From contig NZ_JBLUWW010000003.1 in assembly GCF_048323655.1 (NCBI RefSeq), forward strand, positions 62,001 through 126,000: 64,000 bases of DNA, in the 5' to 3' direction. Positions 43,360-51,453 of the stretch are shown one piece after another. Within the stretch, counting starts at the first letter, position 1; each line of letters begins with the position of its first letter. The notes beneath the pieces are model-generated. The model made no database searches. It saw only the letters and a program-made list of their open reading frames with translations, and was not told the DNA's origin. The position numbers were made by a program, and so were the translations under genes. The stretch comes from Salinimicrobium soli (GTDB lineage Bacteria; Bacteroidota; Bacteroidia; Flavobacteriales; Flavobacteriaceae).

Positions 43360-43389
43360 TTGAAAAAAGAAAAAAGAATGCTACTTTTG
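43360..43389 (+). promoter_or_regulatory. Promoter of the rpsF-rpsR-rplI operon
   Basis: TTG at 43360-43362, a 19-base spacer and TACTTTTG at 43382-43389, a full Bacteroidota consensus about 30 bp before the rpsF ATG. Confidence 0.8.
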
Positions 43390-43418
43390 CAGCCAATTTA
43401 ATTTAAAGTAAAATTTTT

Positions 43419-43757
43419 ATGAATCATTATGAAACTGTTTTCATCTTGAATCCCGTTTTATCTGATGACCAGATAAAGGAAACAGTTAAGAAATACGAAG
43501 ATTTTCTTGTTTCTAACGGTGCCAAGATGATATCAAAAGAGAACTGGGGGCTTAAAAAACTAGCTTACCCAATTCAACACAAGAAAAGTGGTTTTTATCA
43601 CTTGTTTGAGTACACCGTTCCTGGTGAAGTGATCTCTCCGTTGGAATTAGAATTCCGTAGAGATGAGCGTATCATGCGTTACCTTACTGTAAGACTTGAT
43701 AAGCACGCGATCGCATGGGCTGAGAAAAGAAGAAACAGAAACAAAGAAAAAGCGTAA
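43419..43757 (+). CDS. rpsF: 30S ribosomal protein S6
   Basis: Ribosomal protein S6, 112 residues, which binds S18 on the small-subunit platform. It opens MNHYETVFILNPVLSDDQIKE and has NWGLKKLAYPIQHKKSGFYHLFEY and ELEFRRDERIMRYLTVRLDKHAI, all typical. It is the first gene of the usual S6-S18-L9 operon, with a consensus promoter upstream and a 2-bp gap to rpsR. In other bacteria the S6-S18 complex binds the leader of this operon; whether that happens here is not visible. Confidence 0.97.
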   Translation: MNHYETVFILNPVLSDDQIKETVKKYEDFLVSNGAKMISKENWGLKKLAYPIQHKKSGFYHLFEYTVPGEVISPLELEFRRDERIMRYLTVRLDKHAIAWAEKRRNRNKEKA

Positions 43758-43759
43758 GT

Positions 43760-44056
43760 ATGTCATCTATAGAACAACAAGCGAAAGGAAAGAAAGATGG
43801 AGAGATCAGGTATCTTACTCCATTGAATATTGAGACTAGCAAGACCAAAAAATATTGCCGCTTTAAGAGATCAGGTATCAAGTATATTGATTACAAAGAT
43901 CCAGATTTCTTAATGAGCTTTGTAAATGAGCAGGGAAAATTATTGCCTCGTCGATTGACCGGTACTTCTTTGAAGTATCAGAGAAAAGTGGCTGTTGCCG
44001 TTAAGCGTGCACGTCACTTAGCATTAATGCCTTATGTTGGCGATTTATTAAAATAA
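43760..44056 (+). CDS. rpsR: 30S ribosomal protein S18
   Basis: Ribosomal protein S18, 98 residues. The body has KKYCRFKRSGIKYIDYKDPDFLMSFVNEQGKLLPRRLTGTSLKYQRKVAVAVKRARHLALMPY, the family core. The N-terminal 30 residues (SSIEQQAKGKKDGEIRYLTPLN) are the extension typical of Bacteroidota. One cysteine is present (YCRF), and there is no zinc set. It sits 2 bp after rpsF and 13 bp before rplI. Confidence 0.97.
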   Translation: MSSIEQQAKGKKDGEIRYLTPLNIETSKTKKYCRFKRSGIKYIDYKDPDFLMSFVNEQGKLLPRRLTGTSLKYQRKVAVAVKRARHLALMPYVGDLLK

Positions 44057-44069
44057 AAAGGGGCTAATT

Positions 44070-44519
44070 ATGGAATTGATATTAAGAAAAGACGTAGAGA
44101 ACTTAGGTTTTAAAGATGACCTTGTGACCGTAAAACCCGGTTACGGAAGAAACTTTTTGATACCTCAAGGTTTTGCTGTACTGGCAACCCCTTCTGCAAA
44201 AAAGGTTTTGGAAGAAACTATAAAGCAACGTTCCTACAAAGAACAAAAACAGATCGAAGAAGCGAAAGCTCAGGCTGCCAAATTGAATGATCTGGAGATC
44301 AAACTTACAGCTAAAGCAGGTGCCGGAGATAAGATCTACGGTTCTGTTACTAACGCTGACCTTGCTGATGCTTTGGCAAAAGAAGGTGTTGAGATCGACA
44401 AGAAATACATTTCAATTGCAGGTGGTAACATCAAACGTCTAGGTCAGTACGAAGCTACCTTGCGTTTCCACCGTGAAGTTGTTTCTACTTTCAACTTTGA
44501 CGTGGTTGCCGAAGCTTAA
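44070..44519 (+). CDS. rplI: 50S ribosomal protein L9
   Basis: Ribosomal protein L9, 149 residues. It has two globular domains joined by a long helix. The N-terminal part has MELILRKDVENLGFKDDLVTVKPGYGRNFLIPQGFA with the family signature. A lysine-rich central helix (EETIKQRSYKEQKQIEEAKAQAAKL) follows. The C-terminal domain has GDKIYGSVTNADLADAL. Last gene of the operon, followed by a weak hairpin. Confidence 0.97.
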   Translation: MELILRKDVENLGFKDDLVTVKPGYGRNFLIPQGFAVLATPSAKKVLEETIKQRSYKEQKQIEEAKAQAAKLNDLEIKLTAKAGAGDKIYGSVTNADLADALAKEGVEIDKKYISIAGGNIKRLGQYEATLRFHREVVSTFNFDVVAEA

Positions 44520-44538
44520 TTGCTTCAAAATATAAAAT

Positions 44539-44569
44539 AAAGCCTGCTTCTTTTGGAGTGGGCTTTTTT
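44539..44569 (+). terminator. Probable terminator of the rpsF operon
   Basis: Stem AAAGCCTGCTTC / GGAGTGGGCTTT with several G-T pairs and a loop of four T, then a run of T. Confidence 0.65.
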
Positions 44570-44646
44570 ATTTCTCCGGAAAAAGAATAAAATAAACTTC
44601 AGGCCGGGTAAAATTACCTGAAACTGATGATCAAAAGATTAAAGGA

Positions 44647-45123
44647 ATGAAATACGCCAGACTAACAAAGGAGCAATTTGAAGAATTGCACCAGGAATTT
44701 ATAAACTTTTTGGCTACCCAATCTATTACTGCCGATGAATGGGAGGAAATCAAACAGAATAAACCCGATGTGGCGGAAGAAGAACTGGATGTCTTCAGCG
44801 ATCTTGTGTGGGAAGGGGTATTGAACCAGGCCAAGTTCCTGGAGCATTTTTCTCCTAACCAGATCTATCTTTTCAAGATCACCGAGCTTACCCTGAATCT
44901 CATTGCGATAGAAGTGGAGAACAAAGAAATAGATGTGACCACTCCTCAAGGCTACGCCTGGTTGCAGGCAAATCTAATGGACGATCGCGTTTCCCTTTAT
45001 ACTTCTTCAAAGCTTATCAGCGATGACCGTAACAAAGATATTTTCGCGCTTGTACAACAGGGTGCTGTTATCACAAAAGGGGATCTTTACGGGTTTTTCG
45101 AGAAACACTTGAATCTTAGTTAG
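44647..45123 (+). CDS. DUF6495 family protein
   Basis: A cytoplasmic 158-residue protein conserved in Flavobacteriaceae (opening MKYARLTKEQFEELHQEFINFLATQSITADEWE). It is acidic and mostly helical in the first half (WEEIKQNKPDVAEEELDVFSDLVWEGVL). No catalytic motif or membrane segment is visible and its function is unknown. The gene stands alone. Immediately after its stop codon begins a 309-bp stretch of dispersed repeats. Confidence 0.8.
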   Translation: MKYARLTKEQFEELHQEFINFLATQSITADEWEEIKQNKPDVAEEELDVFSDLVWEGVLNQAKFLEHFSPNQIYLFKITELTLNLIAIEVENKEIDVTTPQGYAWLQANLMDDRVSLYTSSKLISDDRNKDIFALVQQGAVITKGDLYGFFEKHLNLS

Positions 45124-45432
45124 GAGTTCTGAGTTGTTTTGGACTAAAGACTAACGACTAACGACTATCGTCTTTTAAAACCCACTTCGACTGATCCTCC
45201 CTTCGGTCGGGCTCAGTATGACATTAGATCTTTGGACAAATACTTCAGACTATTGTCTAACGACTATCGTCTTTCAAAGCACAATTCGACTAATCCTCCC
45301 TTTGGTCGGGCTCAGTGTGACATTAGATCCTTGGACAAATACTTCAGACTAACTTCTAACGACTACCGACTAAAGACTAAAAACTCCCGTCTCCGCGACT
45401 CTCGACCAAAGACTCCCGTCTTTGGAATTTTT
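45124..45432. repeat. Intergenic dispersed repeats, two 99-bp units
   Basis: No gene. Two direct copies with a 99-bp period contain a shared 38-base element, TTCGACTGATCCTCCC...GGGCTCAG.(G/A)TGACA, at 45186-45223 and 45285-45322. It is followed by TTAGATC(T/C)TTGGACAAATA and short iterations of CTAACGACT and ATCGTCTTT. The outer parts are simple repeats of ACTAACGACT/AAAGACT. The same 38-base element occurs twice more at 48750-48787 and 48857-48894. Any reading frame here translates the repeat and is not a gene. Confidence 0.88.
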
Positions 45433-46671
45433 CTACTCGTATCTCAACGACTCAATTGGGTCCTGCTTCGCAGCTTTCGCTGCGGGATAACTTCCGGCGA
45501 GGATTGCGACTACAATAGTGATGGCCGTTGCCCATAGCATCGCTACCCACGGAGTGACGAACTTAAAGTCGGCGGCAGAAGATACTGCGTAACCTATAAG
45601 AATTCCCAGGATAATTCCAAGGATCCCTCCCAACTGACCAATTATCAGTGTTTCCATAAAGAATTGGGTGGCGATGGTGTTGTTCTTTGCGCCAAGGGCT
45701 TTACGCACCCCGATCTCGCGAGTGCGTTCGCTCACAGAGACCAGCATTATGTTCATCAAGGCGATGGAGGATCCAAAAATGGTAATTATGGAAATCACCC
45801 AGGCGGCGATGTTAAGGTATTGTGTGATAGAAAAGATTCGGTTGATGAGATCATCGCTCTTGGCGATCCCGAAGTTGTTCTCTTCCACCGGATTCAGTCC
45901 GCGAATGTTCCTGAAGGTAATTATGGCTTCACTCTGCGCTCCCTCCAGCATTTCCTTGTCTTCTACCCGAACACTGATATTGTAATTGATATTGGGCGCT
46001 GTAAAAATAGAGCGGGCAATTTGTACCGGAATTAGAACGCGAAGATCTTGGTTGTTTCCGAAGGTAGAACCTTTGGATTCCAAAATACCAACCACGCGGA
46101 ATTTTGCTCCGCGTATGGAAATGGTCTGCCCGATCGGGTTCAGTCCTTTGAATAATCCTTCCTTGAAGTCAGAACCCAGCACTGCCACATGGTTGTTGTT
46201 CTCAATATCGAATACGTTCAGGTCCCTTCCTTCCTCTACTTTGAGTCCGGCATTGGTGATGAAATTCTCATTCACCCCCAGCACGCTCACTTCAGGATCG
46301 GTCTTTTCGTTTTCGTATTTCACTTCTGCATTAGAAGTTCCGGTGAAGGAGATCGAGGTCTGGGTCTTCGGAAAAAGGAATTTGTCTTTGAACTCTTTCA
46401 CTTCCCGGTAACCTATAATGGGATTTACTTTTTCGTTCTCTCCGCCGTTTCGGCGCACCTGAGACTCATATCGCTGCAGGTTGAAGGTGTTGGCACCCAT
46501 GGAAGCGAAATCGCTGCTAATGGTATTCTCAAGAGCTGTGACGGCACTTAAGATCCCAACCAGGGCGGTGATCCCGATGGCGATGATCAATACGGTAAGT
46601 ATGGTCCTTAAGAGCTGACTTTTGATCGAATAGAACGCAATACGTATGTTTTCTTTGAAGAGTGGGAACAT
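45433..46671 (-). CDS. ABC transporter permease, MacB/FtsX family
   Basis: A 412-residue permease of the MacB type. The N-terminal helix (about 15-38: LLRTILTVLIIAIGITALVG) precedes a large periplasmic MacB_PCD domain (about 45-240, including ANTFNLQRYESQVRRNGG and AVLGSDFKEGLFKG). Three C-terminal helices form the FtsX domain, with the signature TREIGVRKALGAKNNTI. Such permeases pump lipoproteins, peptides or toxins, or act as mechanotransmitters. No ATPase gene is adjacent, so the partner is elsewhere. Its 3' end touches the 45124-45432 repeat block. Confidence 0.92.
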   Translation of the reverse strand: MFPLFKENIRIAFYSIKSQLLRTILTVLIIAIGITALVGILSAVTALENTISSDFASMGANTFNLQRYESQVRRNGGENEKVNPIIGYREVKEFKDKFLFPKTQTSISFTGTSNAEVKYENEKTDPEVSVLGVNENFITNAGLKVEEGRDLNVFDIENNNHVAVLGSDFKEGLFKGLNPIGQTISIRGAKFRVVGILESKGSTFGNNQDLRVLIPVQIARSIFTAPNINYNISVRVEDKEMLEGAQSEAIITFRNIRGLNPVEENNFGIAKSDDLINRIFSITQYLNIAAWVISIITIFGSSIALMNIMLVSVSERTREIGVRKALGAKNNTIATQFFMETLIIGQLGGILGIILGILIGYAVSSAADFKFVTPWVAMLWATAITIVVAILAGSYPAAKAAKQDPIESLRYE

Positions 46672-46818
46672 TCGTGATACTGTAATTTATTCATTAGACG
46701 CAGTTCCTCTTCACTTGTTACAGGCAGCTGCTTTAAAATCGGGAGAGGCTTGTGTCGCTCCCTTGGGCTTTTCAGTTATTTTTTTCTGATATTTGCGCTT
46801 TAAAGATAAAATAAAAAG

Positions 46819-48198
46819 ATGGCCCAAAAACCTTCCATTCCAAAAGGTACCCGTGATTTTTCACCCGCTGAAGTAGCAAAAAGGAATTACATCATTCAGA
46901 AGATACAGGAGCAGTTCCAAAAATTCGGATTTCAGCCTATTGAAACACCGAGCTTTGAGAACAGTGAGACCCTGATGGGAAAGTATGGGGAAGAAGGAGA
47001 CCGGCTTATCTTTAAGATCCTGAATTCGGGAGATTTTCTTCGGAAGGCAGACAAGCAGGCATACGAAGAGCAGGACAGTCAGAAACTTACTGCTTCCATT
47101 AGTGAAAAGGCCCTGCGTTATGATCTCACCGTGCCATTCGCGCGTTTTGTGGTGCAGCACAGGAATGAACTTGAATTTCCGTTCAAGCGTTACCAGATCC
47201 AACCGGTATGGCGGGCAGACAGGCCTCAAAAAGGGCGTTTTAGAGAGTTCTTCCAGTGCGATGCAGATGTGGTGGGAAGTACCAGTTTGTGGCAGGAGGT
47301 GGAGTTTGTGCAGCTGTACGATGCTGTTTTCACCGCGCTGGGGCTGCAGGGTGTGACCATCAAGATCAACAATAGAAAAGTGCTTTCCGGTTTTGCCGAA
47401 GTCATTGGCGAATCAGACAAGCTTATAGATTTTACGGTAGCGCTGGATAAGCTGGATAAAATCGGTGAGGAGGGCGTGAAAAAGGAGATGCAGGAAAAAG
47501 GTATTTCTGCGGAAGCTATCCAGAAGATCCAGAGGGTGTTTGACCTGAAAGGGGATTTTTCCGAAAAGATAAATGTGCTCAAGACCATTCTTTCCACTTC
47601 TGAAGTCGGGAAAAAAGGAATTGAAGAGTTGGAATTCATCAACAATTCCATTGAAGCGCTTGGTCTGGAAACCGCAAAGCTTGACCTGGATGTCACCCTG
47701 GCTCGCGGACTAAACTATTACACAGGAGCCATTTTTGAAGTCTCAGCCCCCGAAAAGGTGCAGATGGGCTCCATTGGCGGTGGTGGTCGCTATGATGACC
47801 TAACCGGTATCTTTGGAATGAGCGATGTGAGCGGAGTAGGTATCTCTTTCGGACTCGACCGCATTTACCTGGTACTGGAAGAACTGGATCTCTTTCCTGA
47901 AACCGTTTCCAGAAATATTGAAGTGCTCTTCATCAACTTCGGCGAGAACGAAAGCTTGTACTGCCTGAAGGCTATAAAGAACCTGAGGAATAAAGGAATC
48001 GCTGCGGAATTGTATCCTGATGAAGCCAAGATGAAAAAGCAGATGAACCACGCCAACAAACGGGATATTCCTTTCGTGGTGCTGGCAGGAGCTGAGGAAA
48101 TAAGCAATCAAAAGTTCACCCTGAAGAATATGAGGTCCGGGGAGCAAAGTAGTGTTTCTATGGAAGAACTTTCAGCTGTTCTGCGGAATGAAGAGTAA
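46819..48198 (+). CDS. hisS: Histidyl-tRNA synthetase
   Basis: Class II synthetase charging tRNA-His, 459 residues. Motif 1 lies around GTRDFSPAEVAKRNYI. Motif 2 is the FKRYQIQPVWRADRPQKGRFREFFQCDAD block. The histidine A and B signatures include LARGLNYYTGAIFEV and GGGGRYDDLTGIFG. Motif 3 is in GVGISFGLDRIYLVLEEL. The anticodon-binding domain is C-terminal (NIEVLFINFGENE). The 3' end overlaps the next gene by 11 bp. The upstream element GATATTTG (46788-46795) is one base off the promoter consensus. Confidence 0.97.
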   Translation: MAQKPSIPKGTRDFSPAEVAKRNYIIQKIQEQFQKFGFQPIETPSFENSETLMGKYGEEGDRLIFKILNSGDFLRKADKQAYEEQDSQKLTASISEKALRYDLTVPFARFVVQHRNELEFPFKRYQIQPVWRADRPQKGRFREFFQCDADVVGSTSLWQEVEFVQLYDAVFTALGLQGVTIKINNRKVLSGFAEVIGESDKLIDFTVALDKLDKIGEEGVKKEMQEKGISAEAIQKIQRVFDLKGDFSEKINVLKTILSTSEVGKKGIEELEFINNSIEALGLETAKLDLDVTLARGLNYYTGAIFEVSAPEKVQMGSIGGGGRYDDLTGIFGMSDVSGVGISFGLDRIYLVLEELDLFPETVSRNIEVLFINFGENESLYCLKAIKNLRNKGIAAELYPDEAKMKKQMNHANKRDIPFVVLAGAEEISNQKFTLKNMRSGEQSSVSMEELSAVLRNEE

Positions 48199-48652
48199 AT
48201 TTAATTTCCTGCCTTTTTTTGTCGCATCTGTCGTGACTTTGATGCCTCTGTTCTTAATATTCATGTGGATAAAGTCACAAGAAATGGGGACTTCTTTTTT
48301 GATCTTTCTGTTGCTGTTTATGGGATATTTCTGGATGACCGAATTTAGAACAAGGGCGCACCGGGTGATCCTGAAGGAAAATGAACTGTGGTTGCGACCC
48401 TATTTTGGTTTAGGAAAGTCACGCTCCTACAGCTACTCTTGCTTCGATGGTTTCCAAACTTCCAAACAGCCTGGCAAATTGGGAACTAAAGAATATATCT
48501 TCTTGATGAAAGAAGAAAGAAGAATTGCCTGCATATCTGAATTCTACCATTCCAATTATTGGGAGCTCAAAAAATCATTAGGAGAAAAAGTACAATTTTT
48601 GGGTGAGAAAAAGTTTAAGATCGTTTACGAGTACAGGCAAATGTTCAGGTAA
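48188..48652 (+). CDS. Small membrane protein of unknown function
   Basis: A 154-residue protein starting inside hisS (11-bp overlap, ATG at 48188). Two hydrophobic helices (about 9-27 and 33-50) precede a soluble part rich in aromatic and basic residues (RVILKENELWLRPYFGLGKSRSYSYSCFDGF). The layout resembles PH-like domains after a membrane hairpin (bPH_2/YdbT style), but I cannot assign it firmly. Translation is probably coupled to hisS. It is followed by a second block of dispersed repeats. Confidence 0.65.
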   Translation: MKSKFNFLPFFVASVVTLMPLFLIFMWIKSQEMGTSFLIFLLLFMGYFWMTEFRTRAHRVILKENELWLRPYFGLGKSRSYSYSCFDGFQTSKQPGKLGTKEYIFLMKEERRIACISEFYHSNYWELKKSLGEKVQFLGEKKFKIVYEYRQMFR

Positions 48653-48950
48653 AATCAGATTTCTGAACTTATAACTCTGAACTCACAACTCTGAACTCAT
48701 AACTCTGAACTCTCGACTATCGTCTAACGACTCTCGACTACCTAAGCACTTCGACTGATCCTCCCTCTGGTCGGGCTCAGTGTGACAGGGGGGAACTCTC
48801 AACTCATAACTCAGAACTCTCGACTATCGTCTAACGACTCTCGACTACCTAACCACTTCGACTGATCCTCCCGCTGGTCAGGCTCAGTGTGACACGATTG
48901 GAACTCAGAACTCCTAACTACTGTCTAACGACTCTCGACTAACGACTTAC
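48653..48950. repeat. Intergenic dispersed repeats, two 107-bp units
   Basis: No independent gene. Two copies of the 38-base TTCGACTGATCCTCCC...CTCAGTGTGACA element (48750-48787 and 48857-48894) are embedded in iterations of AACTCATAACTCTG and CGACTATCGTCTAACGACT. The last iterations run into the 3' end of the aldo/keto reductase gene, whose stop codon (48939-48941) lies inside the repeat. Confidence 0.88.
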
Positions 48951-49883
48951 GTCGTTCAACCTCGCCATCTCCTCTCCCGAGAGCTTTAGCTCGACGGCTT
49001 CTTCAAAAGCTTTTAACTGACTGCTTTTTGTAGCGCTTACAATAGGCGCGCTAATGTCAGGGCGATCCATGAGCCAGTGAATGGCAACAGCAGCATCAGA
49101 AACTCCGTGTGCTTTTGAGATCTCATCAAGAGTGTTTAAAATTTTCAGGCCTTTCTCGCTGAAGTATTTCTCCACGATCTCGCTTCGGGAGCCCTGAATG
49201 TCTTCTTTCGTGCGGTACTTTCCGGTAAGGAAGCCGCTGGCCAGTGAGAAATAAGAGATCACCCCCAGCTCGTATTCCTTCGCGATTTCCCAGTAATTGT
49301 CTTCGAATTTTTTTCGTTCCATAAGGCTGTATTCCGGTTGAAGGACCTCGTATTTTGGGAGTCCGTTTTCTTCCGCAGCGGCAAGGGATTCCCTTATACG
49401 GTTCGCAGAAAGATTGGAAGCTCCAATATGCCTGACTTTTCCGTCCTTAATAAGCTGCTGATAAGCTTCCAGGGTCTCTTCCACCGGAGTGTACTCGTTG
49501 TCCCAGTGAGTGAAGTAGAGGTCGATATGATCTGTCTGCAGGCGGCGGAGTGAATCTTCGGCGGCTTTTAAAATATAATTTCGGGATACGTCTCGGCCTT
49601 CGTGACCCGGATTGGAGCCTACCTTGGTGGCTAACATGATCTTTTCCCGGTTGCCGCGTTCCTTCATCCATTTTCCAAGTATGGTTTCCGATTCCCCGCC
49701 AACATTGCCTTGCGCCCAGTGGGAGTAAGAGTCCGCAGTATCAATGGCTGTAAACCCCTTTTCGAAGGCCTCATCCAGTATTTGAAAAGATTCTTTTTCA
49801 TCCAGCGTCCAGCCAAAAACATTGCCCCCAAAAACGATGGGAGGTATCTCAATTCCGGTCTTTCCTAAATGTCTTGTTTTCAT
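48939..49883 (-). CDS. Aldo/keto reductase
   Basis: A 314-residue NADPH-dependent reductase of the AKR fold. It shows the catalytic tetrad region: GFTAIDTADSYSHWAQG (Asp, Tyr), LATKVGSNPG (Lys) and LYFTHWDNEYTPVEETL (His replaced in the usual FHxPD position by THWD). NADP-binding segments SATKSSQLKAFEEAVELKLS are near the end. The ATG at 49883 (MKTRHLGKTGIEIPPIVFGGN) is the family start; 39 bp of upstream frame are ignored. The final codons (VSR, stop) come from the dispersed repeat. Confidence 0.92.
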   Translation of the reverse strand: MKTRHLGKTGIEIPPIVFGGNVFGWTLDEKESFQILDEAFEKGFTAIDTADSYSHWAQGNVGGESETILGKWMKERGNREKIMLATKVGSNPGHEGRDVSRNYILKAAEDSLRRLQTDHIDLYFTHWDNEYTPVEETLEAYQQLIKDGKVRHIGASNLSANRIRESLAAAEENGLPKYEVLQPEYSLMERKKFEDNYWEIAKEYELGVISYFSLASGFLTGKYRTKEDIQGSRSEIVEKYFSEKGLKILNTLDEISKAHGVSDAAVAIHWLMDRPDISAPIVSATKSSQLKAFEEAVELKLSGEEMARLNDVSR

Positions 49884-50128
49884 CGGTTGTATTTTTCTAT
49901 TAAGATAAGAGCAATTCGGCAAAATAAAAAAGTACAGGGAACCAATCTGCCATGGAAAGTTGAGGATCCAATATTATTAATCGAATACTAGTAGTGAATT
50001 GAGAACCTGCTATATGAAATATTTAATTTATTAGGTATTTTTTTGAATAATTTCCTTATTAAATGTTAATAATGATTATCAGATTGACAGGATCACTAAC
50101 TTTATATCATTAACCAAATTATAAAGTC

Positions 50129-50338
50129 ATGATCAAGATCTTAGCAATTATCATGTTAATTGGAGGTGCCATAGCACTAATTATGGGTGTTCTGGGTATC
50201 TTCGGAAGTGTTGCCCTGATGTTAAGCCCCTGGGCCCTGGCCATACTGGGATTTATTTTCTTTGTTGCCGGTTTTTCCATGCTTAAATACCGAAAGGATA
50301 CTGATGAAGTTGCAGCCCAAACAACCAAAAATTCCTAA
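50129..50338 (+). CDS. Small two-helix membrane protein
   Basis: A 69-residue protein made of two glycine- and alanine-rich hydrophobic segments (about 3-27 and 31-51) and a short charged tail. It resembles small flavobacterial proteins of unknown function that are often stress-induced, but I cannot name a family. It has a clean terminator downstream. Upstream, TTG (50084) and TAACTTTA (50097) are present but too close to form a standard promoter. Confidence 0.65.
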   Translation: MIKILAIIMLIGGAIALIMGVLGIFGSVALMLSPWALAILGFIFFVAGFSMLKYRKDTDEVAAQTTKNS

Positions 50339-50365
50339 GTCAGATTTGGGCACATAAATATTTAC

Positions 50366-50406
50366 AAGGTCTTCGGCGATAAATTGCCGGAGACCTTTTC
50401 TTTTTC
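50366..50406 (+). terminator. Rho-independent terminator
   Basis: A 12-bp stem AAGGTCTTCGGC / GCCGGAGACCTT (one G-T pair), an 8-base loop and a T-rich tail after the small membrane-protein gene. Confidence 0.82.
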
Positions 50407-50448
50407 CGGATCCCGGTACCTCTTCCTTTAGCGTTTAAATGGAAATAA

Positions 50449-50472
50449 AAAAAACCGGAAGATCCGGTTTTT
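50449..50472 (-). terminator. Terminator of the minus-strand deaminase/lipoprotein unit
   Basis: A 10-bp stem AAAAACCGGA / TCCGGTTTTT with a 3-base loop. A-rich sequence lies on its left, giving a T-run for minus-strand transcripts ending at the lipoprotein gene. Confidence 0.8.
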
Positions 50473-50494
50473 GAATATCTATATATGGAAGATC

Positions 50495-50875
50495 TTACTT
50501 TTCCTCATCCTTCGGAAACATGGGATAGCTCTCTGAATCACTCATTTTTACCGGCCCCACTGTTGTCTCATTGACAAAGGTCACATTTGCATCTTCCAGG
50601 TCCGGCTGATTCTTTTTAATGCTGCGTGCCAGGCGTCCTATTTCTATCGCCAGCTCCTTTTTCCGTTGAGGACTGTAACTGTCAAAGCGGTCATCTACCA
50701 GGGAGACCGTAAGCGAATTGAGGTCCATGGTGAGATTCACATCTTTAAAATCATATTTTTCAGTAATTGCTTCATTCAATTCCTTCATATACTGAATGCT
50801 GCCAGATACTTCAGCACAACTGCTGAAAAAGAGAGTGGTTAAAACAATAACTGCAGCTAAAAAAGATCTTTTCAT
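50495..50875 (-). CDS. Hypothetical lipoprotein
   Basis: A 126-residue protein with a lipoprotein signal from the ATG at 50875 (MKRSFLAAVIVLTTLFFSSC, Cys20). The mature part contains ELNEAITEKYDFKDVNLTMDLNSLTVSLVDD, an alternation that suggests a small alpha/beta domain, and an acidic C-terminus. The family is not recognised. It lies 47 bp after the cytosine deaminase stop on the same strand and may be co-transcribed. Confidence 0.7.
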   Translation of the reverse strand: MKRSFLAAVIVLTTLFFSSCAEVSGSIQYMKELNEAITEKYDFKDVNLTMDLNSLTVSLVDDRFDSYSPQRKKELAIEIGRLARSIKKNQPDLEDANVTFVNETTVGPVKMSDSESYPMFPKDEEK

Positions 50876-50922
50876 GATAATACTATTAAGGGGTTTAACA
50901 TTCAGAAGTTTAAAACGAGGGA

Positions 50923-51384
50923 TCAAAAGGGCCTTTCTTCATTTTCTTCCCCAATATCTTCGTTCCACAATTCCGGTTTTTCTTCAATAAAAGTACGCAT
51001 TAGGTCGATACATTCCGTGTCATCCAGCACGGTTACCTCAACACCGCGGGATCTCAGAAGTTCTTCCTCCCCGAGAAAGGTCTTGTTTTCGGCGATGACC
51101 ACCCGTGGGATCCCATAAAGTAAAATAGTGCCCGAACACATAGAGCAGGGGGAAAGAGTAGTATACAAGGTGGATTCCCTGTATACCGATGCCGGAAGTC
51201 TTCCGGCATTTTCCAAGGCATCCATTTCCCCGTGCAGGATGGCGCTGCCTTTTTGCACCCTTCGGTTGTGACCCCTTCCTATGATCTCCTTATTGTGCAC
51301 CAGGACAGACCCTATGGGAATGCCGCCTTCGCGGTATCCTTTTTTAGCCTCTTCTATGGCTACCTTCAAAAATTCATCTTTCAT
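50923..51384 (-). CDS. Cytosine deaminase of the fungal FCY1 type
   Basis: A 153-residue zinc deaminase. Zinc ligands are His51 in HGEM with proton donor Glu53, and Cys80/Cys83 in PCSMC; the 29-residue spacing matches yeast cytosine deaminase. Similarity to that enzyme runs over the whole length: GGIPIGSVLV, GRGHNRRVQKGSAILHGE, YTTLSPCSMCSGTILLYGIPR and the C-terminal FIEEKPELWNEDIGE. Ordinary bacterial CodA is an unrelated amidohydrolase. The predicted reaction is cytosine to uracil with ammonia release. An APC permease gene follows upstream on the same strand and could import substrate. Confidence 0.85.
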   Translation of the reverse strand: MKDEFLKVAIEEAKKGYREGGIPIGSVLVHNKEIIGRGHNRRVQKGSAILHGEMDALENAGRLPASVYRESTLYTTLSPCSMCSGTILLYGIPRVVIAENKTFLGEEELLRSRGVEVTVLDDTECIDLMRTFIEEKPELWNEDIGEENEERPF

Positions 51385-51453
51385 AGGTTCAATTTAATGC
51401 ATTTTTCAGGATCAGTCCACCAAAGCAGCCCTTCCGTTTCAAAAAGGTCATTC

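Noticed and set aside
45232..45537. Plus-strand reading frame of 101 codons (MDKYFRLLSNDYRLSK...)
   Set aside because: It translates the 99-bp repeat twice and runs antisense into the permease gene; no independent coding character.
50084..50104. Promoter TTG...TAACTTTA before the small membrane protein
   Set aside because: The spacing of about 10 bases is far below the 17-23 seen for the other promoters here.
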